Below, piece after piece: positions 62,293 through 64,000 of a stretch of 64,000 bases of DNA (positions are counted from its first letter, which is position 1; the number at the start of each line of letters is the position of its first letter). The position numbers were made by a program, and so were the translations under genes. The notes beneath the pieces were generated by a model, which made no database searches, was not told the origin of the DNA, and saw nothing but the letters and a program-made list of their open reading frames with translations. This DNA is from Natrinema sp046097095 (GTDB taxonomy: Archaea; Halobacteriota; Halobacteria; Halobacteriales; Natrialbaceae): the NCBI RefSeq assembly GCF_046097095.1, contig NZ_CP175698.1:496001-560000 (forward strand), given 5' to 3'.

Positions 62293-64000
62293 ATGTCCAG
62301 TGATCAGCGAGACCCAGTCAAGACGATCTGTCCGTACTGCGGCGTCGGCTGTGGCATCCAGGTACGGCAGGGCGAAGAGCCAGGCGATGTCCGATTCATG
62401 CCCTGGGGCGACGCGCCGGTCAACGAGGGCCGCGTCTGCATCAAAGGCGGGGCGGCGACCGAGGTCGTCGACCACGAGGACCGGCTCACCGAGCCCCGGA
62501 TCAAGGAAGACGGGAAGTTCCGCGAGGCCACCTGGGAAGAGGCCTACAAGTACGTCGTCGGCGAACTCGAGCGCATCCGCGAGGAACACGGCCCAGACGC
62601 GATGGGTTTCTTCGGTTCCTCGAAGACGATGAACGAGGAGAACTATCTCCTCCAGAAGCTGGCCCGCCGGTACGGGACGAATAACGTCGACAACTGCACG
62701 CGGATGTGCCACGCCTCGACGGTCTGGGCGTTACGGACCAGCCTCGGCGCGGGCGCGATGACCAACAGCATGCGGGATCTCCGCGAGGAGGCCGACCTCT
62801 TCTGGATTCAGGGGGCGAACCCGGGCGAACAGCACCCGATCGCCAACAGCCAGTACTTCCGGCAGGCCGTCCTCGAGGGCGCGACGGTCATCCAGGTCGA
62901 CCCGCACGCGAACAAGACGACGCGGTCGTTCCAGATCGACGACACCGAGCGCCATCAGCACCTGCAACTGAATCCGGGGACCGACATCCCGCTGTTGAAC
63001 ATCGTCCTGAAGACGATTCTCGAGCACCACGAGGACCACCCGGAGGACGGCTGGATCGACGAGGAGTTCGTCGAGGCGCGCACGGAGGGGTTCGACCACC
63101 TGAAGGAAACGCTCGAGGACTTCGACAAGGAGGCGGCCGCTGAAGAGTGTGGACTCGAACTCGAGGCGATCGAACTCGCGGCCGAGAAGTACGCGGAAGC
63201 CGACAACGCGGCTATCTTCACCGGAATGGGGATGAGCCAGCATGCCTGCGGCGTCGACAACGTGCAAAACGAGATCAACCTGGCGCTGATCACGGGCAAC
63301 CTCGGGCGGCCCGGAACGGGCGTCAACCCGCTGCGCGGCCAGAACAACGTCCAGGGGACCTGCGACGTCGGCGCGATGCCGAACGTGTTGCCGGGGTACC
63401 AACTGGTCGACGACGACGACGCTCGCGAGTCCGTCGAGGACGTATGGGGTTTCGAGATTCCGGACGAACCGGGCCTGACGAACGTCGAGATCTCCTACGC
63501 GGCCGGCGACTCGATCAAGGGGCTGTACGTCATGGGCGAGAACCCCGTGATGAGCGAGCCCGACGCCAACAGCGTCGCCGAGCGCCTCGCGGACCTCGAG
63601 TTCGTGGTCGTGCAGGACATCTTCCCGACCGAGACCGCGGAGTTCGCCGACGTACTCTTGCCAGCGACGACCTGGGCCGAGCGCGGCGGCACCGTCACCA
63701 ACACCGACCGGCGCGTCCAGCGCATGCGCGGCGTCGAGAACGTCCACGAGAAGACGAAACACGACCTCGAGATCGTCGGAGAGGTCGGACGACGGCTGTT
63801 CGACGATGGCGACGAACAGTTCGGTTTCGACGATCCCGAAGCCGTCTTCGAGGAACTCCGGCAGGTCTGTCCGAGCTACCACGGGATGACCTATGACTTG
63901 CTGGGAGAGGAGGGACTCCACTGGCCCTGCTACGAGCCCGGCGACGAGGGCGACCCGTTCCTCTACGAGGAGTCGTTCGACACCGAGAGCGGGCTGGGTC
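62293..64000 (+). CDS. fdhF: Formate-dehydrogenase-type molybdoenzyme, catalytic subunit (3' truncated)
   Basis: 569 residues are visible before the window ends. The N-terminal 4Fe-4S cysteines are in CPYCGVGCGIQ, with a further Cys in EGRVCIKGG. Residues NCTRMCHASTVW include Cys139, the likely molybdenum ligand, at the place of Sec140 in E. coli FdhF. The bis-MGD binding region has NPVMSEPDANS and LPATTWAERGGTVTN. This is the formate dehydrogenase alpha/CO2-dehydrogenase-type subfamily; assimilatory or other DMSO-reductase activity is less likely. The ATG at 62293 follows a GGTGA site at 62279-62283. Confidence 0.92.
   Translation, partial: MSSDQRDPVKTICPYCGVGCGIQVRQGEEPGDVRFMPWGDAPVNEGRVCIKGGAATEVVDHEDRLTEPRIKEDGKFREATWEEAYKYVVGELERIREEHGPDAMGFFGSSKTMNEENYLLQKLARRYGTNNVDNCTRMCHASTVWALRTSLGAGAMTNSMRDLREEADLFWIQGANPGEQHPIANSQYFRQAVLEGATVIQVDPHANKTTRSFQIDDTERHQHLQLNPGTDIPLLNIVLKTILEHHEDHPEDGWIDEEFVEARTEGFDHLKETLEDFDKEAAAEECGLELEAIELAAEKYAEADNAAIFTGMGMSQHACGVDNVQNEINLALITGNLGRPGTGVNPLRGQNNVQGTCDVGAMPNVLPGYQLVDDDDARESVEDVWGFEIPDEPGLTNVEISYAAGDSIKGLYVMGENPVMSEPDANSVAERLADLEFVVVQDIFPTETAEFADVLLPATTWAERGGTVTNTDRRVQRMRGVENVHEKTKHDLEIVGEVGRRLFDDGDEQFGFDDPEAVFEELRQVCPSYHGMTYDLLGEEGLHWPCYEPGDEGDPFLYEESFDTESGLG

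Noticed and set aside
1..64000. CRISPR arrays, intact transposons and provirus genes
   Set aside because: No regularly spaced direct repeats, transposase motifs or phage structural genes were found by reading; only short repeats and one island of unusual composition.

Overview
The window is a high-GC chromosomal stretch from a haloarchaeon (order Halobacteriales/Natrialbales-like). The evidence is strongly acidic proteins, Tat-type secretion signals, HalOD1, ThiR, SPW and DUF354 families, a bacterial-type leucyl-tRNA synthetase of the kind described in some haloalkaliphiles, archaeosine precursor genes, and leaderless or GGAGGTGA-led genes. No rRNA, tRNA, CRISPR array or intact insertion sequence was found.

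Layout. 1-213: 3' end of a membrane-protein gene. 613-7069 (minus): a tightly overlapping five-gene surface-glycan operon (UDP-ManNAc-type dehydrogenase, GT2, DUF354, GT4, large GT-C-like membrane protein). 7418-10450 (plus): a membrane-anchored winged-helix regulator and glmS, followed by a decayed gene remnant. 10966-14768: secreted or envelope proteins, an SPW protein and an SDR. 14888-21267 (plus): leuS, HalOD1, a J-domain protein, DUF420, thiR and a methyltransferase. 21296-24173 (minus): thioesterase, TrkA and an uncharacterised protein. 24326-27044: a 7TM histidine kinase and, convergently, thi4. 27045-29544: an AT-richer island with a Tat-exported precursor ending in a ten-cysteine, halocin C8-like domain, followed by a membrane/winged-helix protein and a small membrane protein. 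29545-35089: topA with a short upstream ORF, then an APC permease and an extracytoplasmic binding protein on the other strand. 35327-40858: a giant HEAT-repeat/PQQ-propeller fusion and a GlmU-like enzyme. 41180-46601: mixed housekeeping genes (nitrilase, SRPBCC, PhoU regulator, ATP-NAD kinase-like, CinA-like). 46990-49515: a winged-helix regulator and two convergent paralogous propeller proteins. 49632-51663: queD-queE-queC for preQ0/archaeosine. 51795-58773 (minus): a cell-surface PQQ propeller with a PGF-CTERM-like tail, an atypical iron-ADH-fold protein, a six-PAS histidine kinase and a VOC dioxygenase. 58939-64000: a small Cys protein coupled to a BKACE (DUF849) enzyme, then yqeC, mobA and the start of a formate-dehydrogenase-type molybdoenzyme.

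How the genes may work together. GlmS and the GlmU-like enzyme would supply UDP-GlcNAc. After epimerisation, for which no gene is visible here, the dehydrogenase would yield the uronic acid used by the adjacent glycosyltransferases. ThiR and Thi4 point to regulated thiazole synthesis. YqeC and MobA next to the molybdoenzyme suggest a molybdenum-cofactor neighbourhood.

The most interesting candidate is the putative halocin locus at 27.37-29.19 kb. All assignments come from reading the sequence and family knowledge; no database search was run.
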